In this document: positions 8,525-17,750 of the stretch, in pieces
How the letters are laid out: every line of letters starts with the position of its first letter
Position numbering within the stretch: the stretch's first letter is position 1
Position numbers and translations under genes: made by a program
Notes under the pieces: model-generated
The model's database searches: none
What the model saw: only the letters and a program-made list of their open reading frames with translations
Told to the model about the DNA's origin: nothing
DNA from: a virus
Reading direction: 5' to 3' (one strand)
Length of the DNA stretch: 64,000 bases
Virus record (IMG/VR): IMGVR_UViG_3300042569_002815
Location: 1-64,000 of that record

Positions 8525-8546
8525 AAAGCCCTCCGAAGAGGGCTTT
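8525..8546 (-). terminator. Terminator of the major capsid gene
   Basis: Perfect 9-bp stem AAAGCCCTC / GAGGGCTTT. On the minus strand it is closed by a UUCG tetraloop with a C-G closing pair, and it lies 25 nt after the capsid stop codon. Confidence 0.9.
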
Positions 8547-8570
8547 ACTTTAATATAACCTGGGTTAAGA

Positions 8571-10088
8571 TTATGCTAATTTAGCAAGAGAACCAGATGC
8601 CAATGAGAATTGAACATACTGAGTTCCAGGGTGCCATCCAGCTTCAACCAAAGCATATCTTGACTTCATACCGATTTTCGGAGAGAAAGTACCCTCAGAA
8701 ATAGTTTGAAGAGATTCTGCCATGATGTAAGGCATGAATTTAAGACCTGGCTCTTCGTCAGCACCTTTACGACCAATTAATACAGTCGCATCGTCAAACT
8801 TCAAGTTAGGATCAACGTATACGTTAAGACCGTAAACTTTACCAGCAGGGTACAATGTACCAGCAGCAGAACCTAAATCGTTGTTGAAAGGAGCAATTGA
8901 GTAACCAGCAGCATCAGCCATAGCAGATGCAACTTTAGCACCAACTACTGCGAAAGTACCAGCACCAAAACGTGCTCTGTGGTAGATCAAGTTAGCAGAT
9001 TCTAACATCTTGCTAGCAAGTCTTCTTTGAGCAGTTGTTACGTTTTCGAAACCACCAGTATAAGTAGCAGCAGATAAGTCTAATGTAGCAGAATAACCTT
9101 CAGCTGTTGCAGCTGCAGCAGCGTGAGTTGTTGCTAAATTCTTAACTTTAGAAACGATTTCTTTGTTGATTGTTTGAGCAAGCTCGTTAACAGCAACATT
9201 CTCTAACATAGAGATTGCGTCGAAATTCCAAACTCTGTTAAGATCTTGGATTTGCTCAACTGTTGCAGAGATAGAAACTTGAGAAGTTTTAGCCTCAACA
9301 AACTTAGTGAACATTTTAAGACCCATTTGACGGAATTTAGAAGTTTCACCAGCACCTCTATTCATAGATTGAGTGTACTCTTGACCATCTAAGAAAGGAC
9401 CATACCAAGCAGAAGCTTCAGCTGTACCTGCAGGAGCTGCAGTTGAAGTGAAACCAGAGATATGATTTTCTAAAGCAGATACTAATTCTACTTCAGCTTC
9501 TGAAACAGCAATACCTGCAGCAACCGCTTGAGCAGCAACTGAAGTAGAAGCGTCTGTACCAGAAATAACTTTGTAGATGTATTTTGCATCTAGACGAGAT
9601 ACACCAACATAAGCAAACTCTCTGTCACCAGTGTTATCTGGAGTTGTATCAAGAGTTGCAGTTTTGATCAAATATGGTTCAAACTCACCAGTTACGTTAC
9701 CACCTTGGTAAACATAATCTAAGTAAGGAAGGAAACCAACTGGAGAGTCCATAGGAACTACACCAACTAGGTCAAAACCAATAGTTTTTGCTGCTACTTG
9801 AATAGCAACTGGCAATAAACTTGGGAATTTATCACCTGAACCATTTGCACCAGTTGTTGGAGCTAATGGGTTACCGATTCCACTGATAGAACCTGGTTGT
9901 TGATAGAATAAACCTGGAGCAACAGCTGATTCGTTGATTGCACCTGCGTTTTCGAACATTGCGTGATAGTGGCAATAATCTACTAACCAAGGACGTGAAT
10001 CTGCGTTTACACCATAGCTTTCTAAAACTGGAGCCCAAGTTGACTTAACAGAGGCATCGTTTAGTCTTTTAAATACTTTTGTAGACAT
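8571..10088 (-). CDS. 23: Major capsid protein (gp23-like)
   Basis: 505 residues, close to T4 gp23 (521). The region around residues 85-125 (D-L-V-G-V-V-P-M-D-S-P-V-G) matches the gp23 motif D-I-C-G-V-Q-P-M-N-S-P-T-G. The first ~53 residues look like the cleaved gp23 propeptide and end in A-I-N-E before SAVAPG, a plausible prohead-protease site. The gene is Ala/Gly rich, codon-regular, followed by a strong terminator and preceded by the fused protease/scaffold, the order expected of a T4-type head operon. No Shine-Dalgarno: the ATG follows an A-rich leader. Confidence 0.92.
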   Translation of the reverse strand: MSTKVFKRLNDASVKSTWAPVLESYGVNADSRPWLVDYCHYHAMFENAGAINESAVAPGLFYQQPGSISGIGNPLAPTTGANGSGDKFPSLLPVAIQVAAKTIGFDLVGVVPMDSPVGFLPYLDYVYQGGNVTGEFEPYLIKTATLDTTPDNTGDREFAYVGVSRLDAKYIYKVISGTDASTSVAAQAVAAGIAVSEAEVELVSALENHISGFTSTAAPAGTAEASAWYGPFLDGQEYTQSMNRGAGETSKFRQMGLKMFTKFVEAKTSQVSISATVEQIQDLNRVWNFDAISMLENVAVNELAQTINKEIVSKVKNLATTHAAAAATAEGYSATLDLSAATYTGGFENVTTAQRRLASKMLESANLIYHRARFGAGTFAVVGAKVASAMADAAGYSIAPFNNDLGSAAGTLYPAGKVYGLNVYVDPNLKFDDATVLIGRKGADEEPGLKFMPYIMAESLQTISEGTFSPKIGMKSRYALVEAGWHPGTQYVQFSLASGSLAKLA

Positions 10089-10105
10089 TTTGTTTTAAAA
10101 ATTTT

Positions 10106-12139
10106 TTAGTTGTTTGCTCTTCTTTTTAGAGCGTCGAGGTATGCATTACCATAACCTCTTTGATGTTCCGCAACTTTCTCAATCGAGATAAAACCTTCTC
10201 TACCTTGGCTTTCGTTGATGTGTTGCGCTGTTTTATTTTGTTTTTCGAAATAAATTCTTTCATTAACTCCTCTTAAATCTCTGCTCTCCCAGAAGTTTTT
10301 AACTTGGTAAGGAGTGTTAAGAACAGTTAAAGAAGCTTGAGCTTCTAAACGGCTCTTTTCTGCAGGAGTCATGCTTTCAAAAACTTCTTTGAATTTAGCA
10401 GGCATGAACTTAATTAAGTTTGGAGTATTTTCTTGTTGTTTGTTAAGAACTGATTCAATGATTTGGATAACGTCTTCTTCTTTGAAGTAAACTGCACCTG
10501 AAAGAGCTTCAATAATAGCAGTTTTTTGAGTTTGATCTAAATTAAAGAATCTTGATTTATTATCTTCGTTAAGAAGTTTTAAGAATGGATATCTGCTTTC
10601 TAATACAGATTTAGCAGAGTTATCTTTGATATGCTTAACAATTGAGTTAACTGAACTTACAATATCAGAAACATTAGAACCTTCAGAAACTTGATAGTTT
10701 ACAGACTCATCTAATTTTTCGATTTGGCTAAATGCAGAGGCAGTTTTAGTAGAAAGACCTACTTTACCTTCATTTAATTCAGTTGCAATATACTCAGAAT
10801 ATTTAATTCCTCTTTCAAGGTTTTCAGCAAGATAGTTAGCGTAACCAATAGAGTGCTTTAAGTTTTCAGCAACGTATTCAGTGTATCTGATACCTTGTTC
10901 TGATTTTTCAGCAACATACTCAGAATATTGAATTCCTTTATCAAGGTTTTCTGCTAAGTATTCTGTGTATTTAATATTTTTGTTTACGTTTTCAGCAATA
11001 TGCTCAGAGTAATCAATTGCATTATTTAGGTTTTCTCCAACGTATTCAGCATAACCGATACCTTGTTCAACTTTTTCTGCAAGATAATCAGAATAATCAA
11101 TTACTTTATTAACTTTCTCAGCAACATGCTCAGAATAATTAATTGATTTGTTCATCATTCCAGAAAGGTAATTGTTATATTCAATTACTTTGCTAAGCTC
11201 GCTTGAAAGATAGTTAACATACTCAACTAATTGTTCATTAGTTGCAGGTGTTTGTTCTTCATCTTGTTCAGCATTTGGATCTTCAACCACTGGAGCATCA
11301 GCAGGTTGGTCGTCTTCGGTAACTGCGAAGTTATCAACCATTTTATCTACACTTTCTTTAAGTGCGTCAAACTTGCCTTTAACAAGTTCAGAGTATTGGT
11401 TGAACGCTTCTTTCGTTACAAACTCATTAGTCATGTGTTTGTTATTATTTTCCATAGTTTGTACTATCTCTTCATTATTTATCTTATAAACTTTGATTGA
11501 TTCCTCGAGGTTTAAGCTTTCAGAAATATCAACCAATTTATTTACAATTGACGTAGATTTAATATTTTCCAAAGATTCGAAAAGCATAGAGTAATTGCTT
11601 TGGAAGCTCTCGTTAACAGATCTTCTAAGAACAGCTTCACTGAAACCAGGTTCAGCTACTAGATCGTATGTGAATATTCTTTGGATTTTTACTTTACCTT
11701 CATTCATTACCTGACCAGCGGCTCTTGAAGAAGTTGAAATTGTACAGCCTGACTCAACTAGAGTTTTTGCAATCTGGCCAGCGGGAGTGTTAAGCAGACG
11801 TACTTTAATTTTTACGTTATTAGAATTTTGATCGTACCATAATTTCTCAACTACGTGAGAAACGTTTTTAAGTGAAACGTCAAAATTTTGAGGGTGGTCT
11901 AGCTCACCAAATAATTGACCTCTTTCGATTTTCTCGTTTAGGTATTCTAGGTGAGGAAGATACTCTGCTTTTTCGTAGATACGGTTGTTGTTATTCTTTG
12001 TGTCAAATACTGCACAAACACCTTCCATAACGATATCACCATTATCTAGTTTTGCTGAGTTTAAACCTTCATTTACTCTTTCTATAATGAAGAGCATATC
12101 TGAGGTTTTTGTAATTTCGTTTACGCCTGTAAGGACCAC
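10106..12139 (-). CDS. 21: Prohead core protease (gp21-like) fused to a scaffold domain
   Basis: 677 residues. The first ~175 residues are a peptidase S77-type protease with the motifs N-N-N-R-I-Y, G-E-L-D-H-P and S-S-R-A-A-G, the last carrying the likely catalytic Ser. T4 gp21 has only 212 residues and the core protein gp22 is separate. Here a long helical scaffold follows, with 11 copies of a 14-residue repeat at 307-458 and a final helical domain. V-N-E sequences near residues 21-24 and 175-177 could be self-processing sites. A TATAAATAA late promoter lies 19 nt before the ATG at 12139; an internal ATG at 12097 is the alternative start. Confidence 0.85.
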   Translation of the reverse strand: MVLTGVNEITKTSDMLFIIERVNEGLNSAKLDNGDIVMEGVCAVFDTKNNNNRIYEKAEYLPHLEYLNEKIERGQLFGELDHPQNFDVSLKNVSHVVEKLWYDQNSNNVKIKVRLLNTPAGQIAKTLVESGCTISTSSRAAGQVMNEGKVKIQRIFTYDLVAEPGFSEAVLRRSVNESFQSNYSMLFESLENIKSTSIVNKLVDISESLNLEESIKVYKINNEEIVQTMENNNKHMTNEFVTKEAFNQYSELVKGKFDALKESVDKMVDNFAVTEDDQPADAPVVEDPNAEQDEEQTPATNEQLVEYVNYLSSELSKVIEYNNYLSGMMNKSINYSEHVAEKVNKVIDYSDYLAEKVEQGIGYAEYVGENLNNAIDYSEHIAENVNKNIKYTEYLAENLDKGIQYSEYVAEKSEQGIRYTEYVAENLKHSIGYANYLAENLERGIKYSEYIATELNEGKVGLSTKTASAFSQIEKLDESVNYQVSEGSNVSDIVSSVNSIVKHIKDNSAKSVLESRYPFLKLLNEDNKSRFFNLDQTQKTAIIEALSGAVYFKEEDVIQIIESVLNKQQENTPNLIKFMPAKFKEVFESMTPAEKSRLEAQASLTVLNTPYQVKNFWESRDLRGVNERIYFEKQNKTAQHINESQGREGFISIEKVAEHQRGYGNAYLDALKRRANN
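10766..11221 (-). repeat. Eleven tandem 14-residue (42-bp) scaffold repeats
   Basis: Period 14 residues (two heptads), consensus Y-[ST]-E-[YH]-[VIL]-A-E-[NK]-[VL]-x-x-x-I-x. Aromatic Tyr/His positions recur every unit and divergence between units is moderate. The pattern predicts a continuous coiled-coil rod in the scaffolding part of the fusion. Confidence 0.9.
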
Positions 12140-12157
12140 GTTGCCTGATTTTTTTTA

Positions 12158-12166
12158 TTATTTATA
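12158..12166 (-). promoter_or_regulatory. Late promoter of the protease-scaffold/capsid operon
   Basis: Minus-strand TATAAATAA, an exact T4-type late core, 19 nt before the ATG at 12139. Confidence 0.75.
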
Positions 12167-12209
12167 TCATATCGATAGAAATAATTCGCAACAAGTGACA
12201 AGTTGACAC

Positions 12210-13073
12210 CTATTTAGTCTTATTTATTAGGCTTATTAGATCCAGCTTCTCAGAATCAGTTAGTTTATCGAAATTAGGAACCTTGGTGTGAATTTTAAAG
12301 ATATAAGAACCTTTATTTTGTGTGCCAGTTGACATTCCTCTACCAGGAATAGTTATTCTAATGTCATTAAATGACTTAGCTTTGATTGACTTTATTTTAA
12401 AATTGGTTCCAGAAACTGAAGTAAAAATAAAATTTTCAATATTAATTAGTTCATCGAGACTTACTTCTCGATTATCAATAATATTACCTGATACATCAAG
12501 AGAAACTCCAGCCGGTAATACAATATCCAATAAAACATACAAATTGCCAATAAATGCACGGTTAAACATGCTTCCACCTCCAAGTTTTCCATGATTTCCC
12601 ATATTTTGAAAGGTTAATCTGGAAAAGGCCTTATTGCCATCGAATATTAATTGGTGTTTAGTTGTATCTGGGTTAAGATCAACACTAAATCTAATCGGAG
12701 AAGATTCTCCCCTTTTTGTGTAAGTAACCTCAATAGTTTTTCCAATTAACAAATCTTTAAGATCGATTTTTTGGTTAACAACAATGTCTAGATTAAGACC
12801 CCAGTTTTGAGTGAAAATATCTTCAGCCGCAAAGCCGCCAAACATGTCTCTAAGATCTTCAAACGTTGATCCAGCAGATCCGCCTCGATCGTAGTTTTTG
12901 CGTTTTTCCGCATCTCCTAATACACCATAAGCCTCAGCGATTTCCTTAAATTTGGATTCGCCGTCTGGATTTTTATCAGGGTGATATTTTACAACAAGCT
13001 TTCGGTAAGCCTTTTTAATATCTTCCTGACTGCATCCACGCTCTACTTCTAGTATATTATAATAGTCTTTCAC
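12210..13073 (-). CDS. DnaJ/Hsp40-family co-chaperone
   Basis: The N-terminal J domain (residues 1-65) has the invariant HPD tripeptide in V-K-Y-H-P-D-K-N-P and the helix [11 protein letters not shown] short Gly-containing linker follows, with no zinc-finger (CxxCxGxG) region. The C-terminal half is beta-rich with an L-N-P-D-T-T-K-H substrate-binding-like domain, so it is a type II/CbpA-like DnaJ. It should recruit host DnaK. Its place between the gp5-like hub gene and the protease-scaffold gene suggests a role in head or baseplate assembly, which is inference. Confidence 0.88.
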   Translation of the reverse strand: MKDYYNILEVERGCSQEDIKKAYRKLVVKYHPDKNPDGESKFKEIAEAYGVLGDAEKRKNYDRGGSAGSTFEDLRDMFGGFAAEDIFTQNWGLNLDIVVNQKIDLKDLLIGKTIEVTYTKRGESSPIRFSVDLNPDTTKHQLIFDGNKAFSRLTFQNMGNHGKLGGGSMFNRAFIGNLYVLLDIVLPAGVSLDVSGNIIDNREVSLDELINIENFIFTSVSGTNFKIKSIKAKSFNDIRITIPGRGMSTGTQNKGSYIFKIHTKVPNFDKLTDSEKLDLISLINKTK

Positions 13074-13092
13074 TATAATTAATATACCTAAA

Positions 13093-13893
13093 TTAGTAGC
13101 CTACTGTAACGGTTTTTGATAAAATGTTAGGTTCCAGTGCAGCAAGTACACCGGCATTTAGTCCTGGTGTTGCTGGAAGTTTTCCATCCACTGCGCTGGC
13201 TAGACTTTTTAGGGCAGTCATTACCGCATTACCCATAACTGCAGGTTCAGTTGATGAGCTGTGACCAAGTCGAGTAAAATCACCATTTAGCCATACTTGG
13301 CTTGATGTGACTCTAACTTCTGATGTTGCATTAATATCAACCGTTGAATTTGCTATAATATTAATAGTTGGACCCTCTAATTCAATAATAGATTGGGTTT
13401 CTTTATGTTCAATTGTTATCTTGGAATCTTGTGCAATATTAATTCTAGATGCCTTATTTTCAAAAGTAAGGCCCTTTCCAACAGTAAACCATAATTTAAG
13501 CGCTTCGTCTCCATCCCATAAAATAAAATGGGATCCTAAATATTCGCCGTCCTTTTTAAGTTCTTCTTGAAGGTCTTTTGCAAGTTCTTGTAATTGTTCG
13601 TATTCTGGGCTATAGATATCTCCTTGGTCAAATCTCACTACAACAAGTGCACCATTTTTTGGTATTGAGATACTAGCAGCGCCCTCTTTTCCAAAGAATG
13701 TAGATTTTGTTCCTGGATTAGCCCATGGAATATCTTCAATCGCAAGGGAATCGAATAGTCCATGCACCCTAACTCGACAGCGTCCTTCTTTCAATGGATC
13801 ATTTACGTCAACAACAGTTCCCATGTATCTCTTAATAAGATACTCAATTGAACTATCATCAGATCTATTAATATCGGTGTTACGGTTTAACAT
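13093..13893 (-). CDS. 5: Baseplate spike/hub protein, gp5-like OB and beta-helix without lysozyme
   Basis: 266 residues. Residues ~25-100 form a gp5-type OB domain ([18 protein letters not shown], then D-I-P-W-A-N-P). Residues ~165-235 contain alternating short strands ([24 protein letters not shown]) that look like a short spike beta-helix. T4 gp5 has a lysozyme domain between these parts; here it is absent, as in many other myophage spikes. The start overlaps the end of the upstream baseplate gene by 1 nt. Confidence 0.75.
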   Translation of the reverse strand: MLNRNTDINRSDDSSIEYLIKRYMGTVVDVNDPLKEGRCRVRVHGLFDSLAIEDIPWANPGTKSTFFGKEGAASISIPKNGALVVVRFDQGDIYSPEYEQLQELAKDLQEELKKDGEYLGSHFILWDGDEALKLWFTVGKGLTFENKASRINIAQDSKITIEHKETQSIIELEGPTINIIANSTVDINATSEVRVTSSQVWLNGDFTRLGHSSSTEPAVMGNAVMTALKSLASAVDGKLPATPGLNAGVLAALEPNILSKTVTVGY

Positions 13894-15605
13894 TATGACT
13901 TATATGGGTTTTGGCTAGTTATTTTACCTCCTTGTTTTCTTTGGTTTACAATTGATGAAACTGTAGAATCGCCTGGAAAAACATCAAACTTAATAGATCC
14001 AGTAGATTTAGTTGTATTATTTACAAAAACATCGGTCTTAATTGGCGATGCATATTGAGAAGACTTTCCAGGAAAAATATCATTCTTAATTGGCGGAGCC
14101 TTTCTATTATCAGCGCCAGTAAATTCATCTCTTGTAATTTTTGGAGCCTTACGGTTATCTGTTCCAGTAAACATGTCCACGTTTATTGGTAAGGCTGTCC
14201 TAATATCGGTTCCTTCAAAAACATCACTATTCAGTGGAGTTACTCGACGTCCATTAACCACGTCTTCAACTGATATGCTTGGTCCATATGGATTTATTTT
14301 AAGACCATTTTCTCCTAGGAAATTATTAACACCACTTTCAAAATTCTGCTGTACTCCTTGTAGAGCGTCATTTAACAATCTCTGTGGAGTACCTAAAATA
14401 TTAGCAAGCTTATTTTTTGCTGCGGTTAATACTCTAGTAACTCCTCCAGTAAATGGCCCAAGGTTAAGTGCTCCATTAAGGGCGCTAGTAATAGACGTAG
14501 TTACAAATGAATTTGGTTCTCCTAGTGATGCAAAACCAAATGACTGATCACCAAAATGGGTTGCAGGTAAAACTCGTTTAATTTTAATTTTAAATTGTGG
14601 TTGAAAACTTGAATCGCTTACGCTAGATTTTACTCCAGATGAATAGCTGTCAAGAAATCCAGAAAAATCAAAGGTACAACCTACACATCTAAATCCAATT
14701 CCACCAAAATTAATTTGTGCGCTAAATGTGTCATCATAAAAAGCATTTGGTCCAAATCCTAATCCAATATTAATTCCGCTAGTATCTACTCCACTTTTTA
14801 GAAATCTTAAATCCATTAAGTATAAATCCATTGAAAATTGTTCAAGGTTATGTGGTAAAATCTTTCTATTATTAAATGAATCCCAAGAAAGCATTTTATA
14901 GTAGTGAGCAAGTTTAGTTATTCTTAAGTCAACACTTTCTTCACACTTTATTGTAATTACTGACTCTGTTACGCTATGCTTATATGACGCATCCCATAAA
15001 GAGTTAAGACCATCTATTTCTTTAAATGTCCATGGAGATTGTGTTAAAATTAGATTTAGTAAATTTTTAAATTCTGCTAAATAATAACCTCTATTAATAT
15101 CAGTGACATCTGGTTTAATTCCATCAATTGTTGAGTTTGCTCGGTTCTTTAGTGGAACGCTGTTCGACCATTTTTCTTCATAATCATCATCTAGCGTTTC
15201 ATTTCCAAAGTGGTTTAGATATTGAATTGCACTAGCTTCGCTTGGATCACTTGCTAATTTTGTAAAGTTTTTTCCATCGTTTCTAGTGGCCATCGATCCG
15301 GTTTCAACGTTAAGGGAACCTTCTTCTGGGAAATAGAAAAGAGGGTTTGCTCGCAATCCAGTAAAAGGATTTTCAATATCTTTTGCTTCGGAATTAGTTG
15401 AATGTATATCAATATAGAAACCAAAGTAAGTTGGATCTTCATTTCCAACACTTTCTGTTCTACCGTTTCTAAATGCATAAATTATATTAGGTAGCTCATT
15501 GGTTCTTTTGTCAAATATTGAGGAGATTGCTGCCCCATACTTATTACTATTGGAGCTATTTCCGCTTAGCGAATTTTGGATTCCTGATAAAGCATCACTT
15601 GGCAT
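13893..15605 (-). CDS. Baseplate-cluster protein with 16-residue C-terminal repeats
   Basis: 570 residues, family not recognised. It begins M-P-S-D-A-L, very like the 631-residue protein at 17751 (M-P-T-D-A-L-P-S), so the two share an N-terminal peptide. The middle is beta-rich with Cys at G-F-R-C-V-G-C. Residues ~440-550 carry six units of 16 residues of the type P-I-x-x-D-x-F-x-G-x-D-x-R-K-A. It sits between gp27-like and gp5-like hub genes with 1-2 nt spacing, so it is almost certainly a baseplate or central hub component. Confidence 0.7.
   Translation of the reverse strand: MPSDALSGIQNSLSGNSSNSNKYGAAISSIFDKRTNELPNIIYAFRNGRTESVGNEDPTYFGFYIDIHSTNSEAKDIENPFTGLRANPLFYFPEEGSLNVETGSMATRNDGKNFTKLASDPSEASAIQYLNHFGNETLDDDYEEKWSNSVPLKNRANSTIDGIKPDVTDINRGYYLAEFKNLLNLILTQSPWTFKEIDGLNSLWDASYKHSVTESVITIKCEESVDLRITKLAHYYKMLSWDSFNNRKILPHNLEQFSMDLYLMDLRFLKSGVDTSGINIGLGFGPNAFYDDTFSAQINFGGIGFRCVGCTFDFSGFLDSYSSGVKSSVSDSSFQPQFKIKIKRVLPATHFGDQSFGFASLGEPNSFVTTSITSALNGALNLGPFTGGVTRVLTAAKNKLANILGTPQRLLNDALQGVQQNFESGVNNFLGENGLKINPYGPSISVEDVVNGRRVTPLNSDVFEGTDIRTALPINVDMFTGTDNRKAPKITRDEFTGADNRKAPPIKNDIFPGKSSQYASPIKTDVFVNNTTKSTGSIKFDVFPGDSTVSSIVNQRKQGGKITSQNPYKS
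13955..14285 (-). repeat. Six 16-residue (48-bp) repeats at a baseplate-protein C-terminus
   Basis: Period 16 residues, consensus P-I-x-x-D-x-F-x-G-x-[DN]-x-[RK]-x-A. Units 2 and 3 share T-D/A-D-N-R-K-A-P closely, and the last units are more diverged. Confidence 0.8.
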
Positions 15606-15607
15606 AA

Positions 15608-17164
15608 TTATGCATTAATATTTTTTAATCTTTCAGTTTCTAAATAAGAATCTGGTTTTACGTCTAGCCACTCTCTTTTTGCTAATACTAAAGTGGTTGA
15701 CATTTTTGTATTGTCTAATTCCGAAAGTGCATCGTATTCATATATTACGTCCTTTACATAATACAACCCTGACAAATAATAGTCATATGACTCTTGTGTA
15801 GTTGCTTCTGCTCCAGGGACCTCTTTAATATTATCATCAGTCTGCATATTTCTAGGATCGTCTGCACTCTTTAAATTTTTTATAACTACTCTAACTTTAA
15901 CTCCACGAATAACATTTTGGTTCATACTAGGAATTTTTACAACCAAGTAATTTTTAGTTAATTCTGTTAAGTTGTGTAAATTTAGTAATTTAGCAAATTT
16001 ATAGTTAGTATGACCATTGTTATAATCTATTCCCAGCCATCTTGCAGATTGTTCGCCTTCTGTAAAGTTGTTGAGCATAGGCTTTTGGTATAAAACTTGA
16101 TTATTAACAACCTCTCTTTTACTTAATGGCTCGTGGTAAAAAGACAAATACTTACCAGTATTTAAGTATTCAGCTCGATCATGCCAATTAATTTGTTTTT
16201 TATAGGCTTGAGTGGATAAAACTTCTCCGTGATTTGAATACATTGAATATTCAACTATATTTAGGGCCGAACCGGATCTTTTCCTGGAACTATTTAGCTC
16301 AACATCAAAAAATTGATAATTTTTTTCCTTATTATCAGTGGTTGTTGTTGCGTCTAAATTTGATAAGTTTGTTTGTGATGTAACATCTCCTGCAACAGCG
16401 TATTGGAATACTTTAGTTTCTGCACCTAATACCTTTTCAACATTAATAAAATTTAAAATATAGTTTACATCAATAAATGAAGTAAAAAAACTAGTTTCAT
16501 TTTTATATGCACGATCAGTTATATTTTTAATAAAATTTGCAACAGTTGAATTTGGATTTATCCAAGTCATTTCATCATTAGTTGACTCTTCGTTGGTTGC
16601 AAATCCAAGTTTTAAATCAGTTGCAATCTTTTTAAGAGCATCAATTGACTTAAGTTTAGGTAAAGCTTTTATAGTATCACCATATAAACCTGGAATAAAC
16701 AACGACCCAGTTATAGTGTAAATATTTTCTTGATTACTTCCAGTATAAGTATTATTCGTTGGACTTCCAACAATAGATTCAACTAAATAATCTCCCCTAA
16801 TCATTTTTGTTTCAGGGTTATTTGATTTAACATATAACTTTAACAGTGGATTTCTTCTAGGAAAGTATCTTCCGCTAAATGCACCGCTTTTATCAATAAA
16901 ACTTAGAGTAATTTCAGGCAAAAATCCATTTTGGTATATGTTTAATGAAATAAAATCTCTCATCATTATACGATAATTATCAATTTCTGCATATGGAACA
17001 AGTGCACCAGCAACGTTTGCCACGTCTTGGCCAGCTTTTGATGAATCATTAGACTGTCCACCTGATTGATTATTAAATCCCTTTATATCAGGTATTGCAA
17101 TTGTATTAATCACCAGGGTAGGCTGAAATACGGTCGATAATGCGTTTGGATCAGTTGTTGCCAT
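15608..17164 (-). CDS. 27: Baseplate hub protein (gp27/VgrG-hub-like)
   Basis: 518 residues with hub-fold features: an N-terminal strand pair (E-I-T-L-S-F-I-D-K-S-G), a K-L-K-S-I-D-A-L-K-K-I-A segment near 167, and the typical W-I-N-P-N-S-T-V-A-N-F-I-K near 200 followed by S-F-F-T-S-F-I-D. That order is seen in gp27 and gpD-type hubs. It overlaps the gp53-like gene by 1 nt and precedes the repeat and spike proteins, giving a gp53-gp27-x-gp5 order. The assignment rests on pattern and context. Confidence 0.65.
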   Translation of the reverse strand: MATTDPNALSTVFQPTLVINTIAIPDIKGFNNQSGGQSNDSSKAGQDVANVAGALVPYAEIDNYRIMMRDFISLNIYQNGFLPEITLSFIDKSGAFSGRYFPRRNPLLKLYVKSNNPETKMIRGDYLVESIVGSPTNNTYTGSNQENIYTITGSLFIPGLYGDTIKALPKLKSIDALKKIATDLKLGFATNEESTNDEMTWINPNSTVANFIKNITDRAYKNETSFFTSFIDVNYILNFINVEKVLGAETKVFQYAVAGDVTSQTNLSNLDATTTTDNKEKNYQFFDVELNSSRKRSGSALNIVEYSMYSNHGEVLSTQAYKKQINWHDRAEYLNTGKYLSFYHEPLSKREVVNNQVLYQKPMLNNFTEGEQSARWLGIDYNNGHTNYKFAKLLNLHNLTELTKNYLVVKIPSMNQNVIRGVKVRVVIKNLKSADDPRNMQTDDNIKEVPGAEATTQESYDYYLSGLYYVKDVIYEYDALSELDNTKMSTTLVLAKREWLDVKPDSYLETERLKNINA

Positions 17165-17733
17165 TATTGATTAAAGATTTTAGCTTCAATTAAAGTTTTT
17201 AATACCTTTGACCTTGAGATTGGAGTTGGACAGTCTGCTTTATTAACATTAGTAACATCTGCTCCAAATATAATATTTCCATCCTTTATTCTTATATTCT
17301 GATCTTTAGGTAAGGTTACATTTGGCGCAACTTTAGATGATGCTTTTTGTGTTAAGTAATTAAGTCTAGATCTATCTGCAGTTGAAGCTGGAACAATATT
17401 TGGAATTGCTTTGATTGAGCCTTTGTCAATAATACTAAGCGCATTTTTAAAAAAATTTGCAGGATTTTTTGGTACAATCAATATTTGCCCTGCATAAATT
17501 GAAAATGGATTAGATATGCCATTATATTTACATAAAACATCCAAATAGTTTGGATTATTATAATAATAATCTGAAATAATATCAGGTCTCATTTGTTCCT
17601 CTTCTGAAACAACATGTTTCCATGAACTTAGGGTATCTACTGTAAAAAATGAAAATATATTTGCTCCCAGTATTCTTTCTGTGAAACTACCAGTTTTAAG
17701 AGGTTTACCAATAAGAAGTCTTAAATTAATCAT
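17164..17733 (-). CDS. 53: Baseplate wedge protein gp53-like with LysM-like segment
   Basis: 189 residues. Residues ~45-90 match the gp53 signature: M-R-P-D-I-I-S, then N-P-N-Y-L-D-V-L-C-K-Y-N-G-I-S-N-P. This is followed by a LysM-like Y-A-G-Q-I-L-I-V-P. T4 gp53 is 196 residues. The C-terminal half is polar and variable. Its stop overlaps the hub gene start and it follows the 631-residue gene by 17 nt. Confidence 0.65.
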   Translation of the reverse strand: MINLRLLIGKPLKTGSFTERILGANIFSFFTVDTLSSWKHVVSEEEQMRPDIISDYYYNNPNYLDVLCKYNGISNPFSIYAGQILIVPKNPANFFKNALSIIDKGSIKAIPNIVPASTADRSRLNYLTQKASSKVAPNVTLPKDQNIRIKDGNIIFGADVTNVNKADCPTPISRSKVLKTLIEAKIFNQ

Positions 17734-17750
17734 ATAACAATTTTAATATT

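Noticed and set aside
12322-12594. Plus-strand 90-residue frame within dnaJ
   Set aside because: Antisense shadow with no start context; the dnaJ frame carries HPD and domain order.
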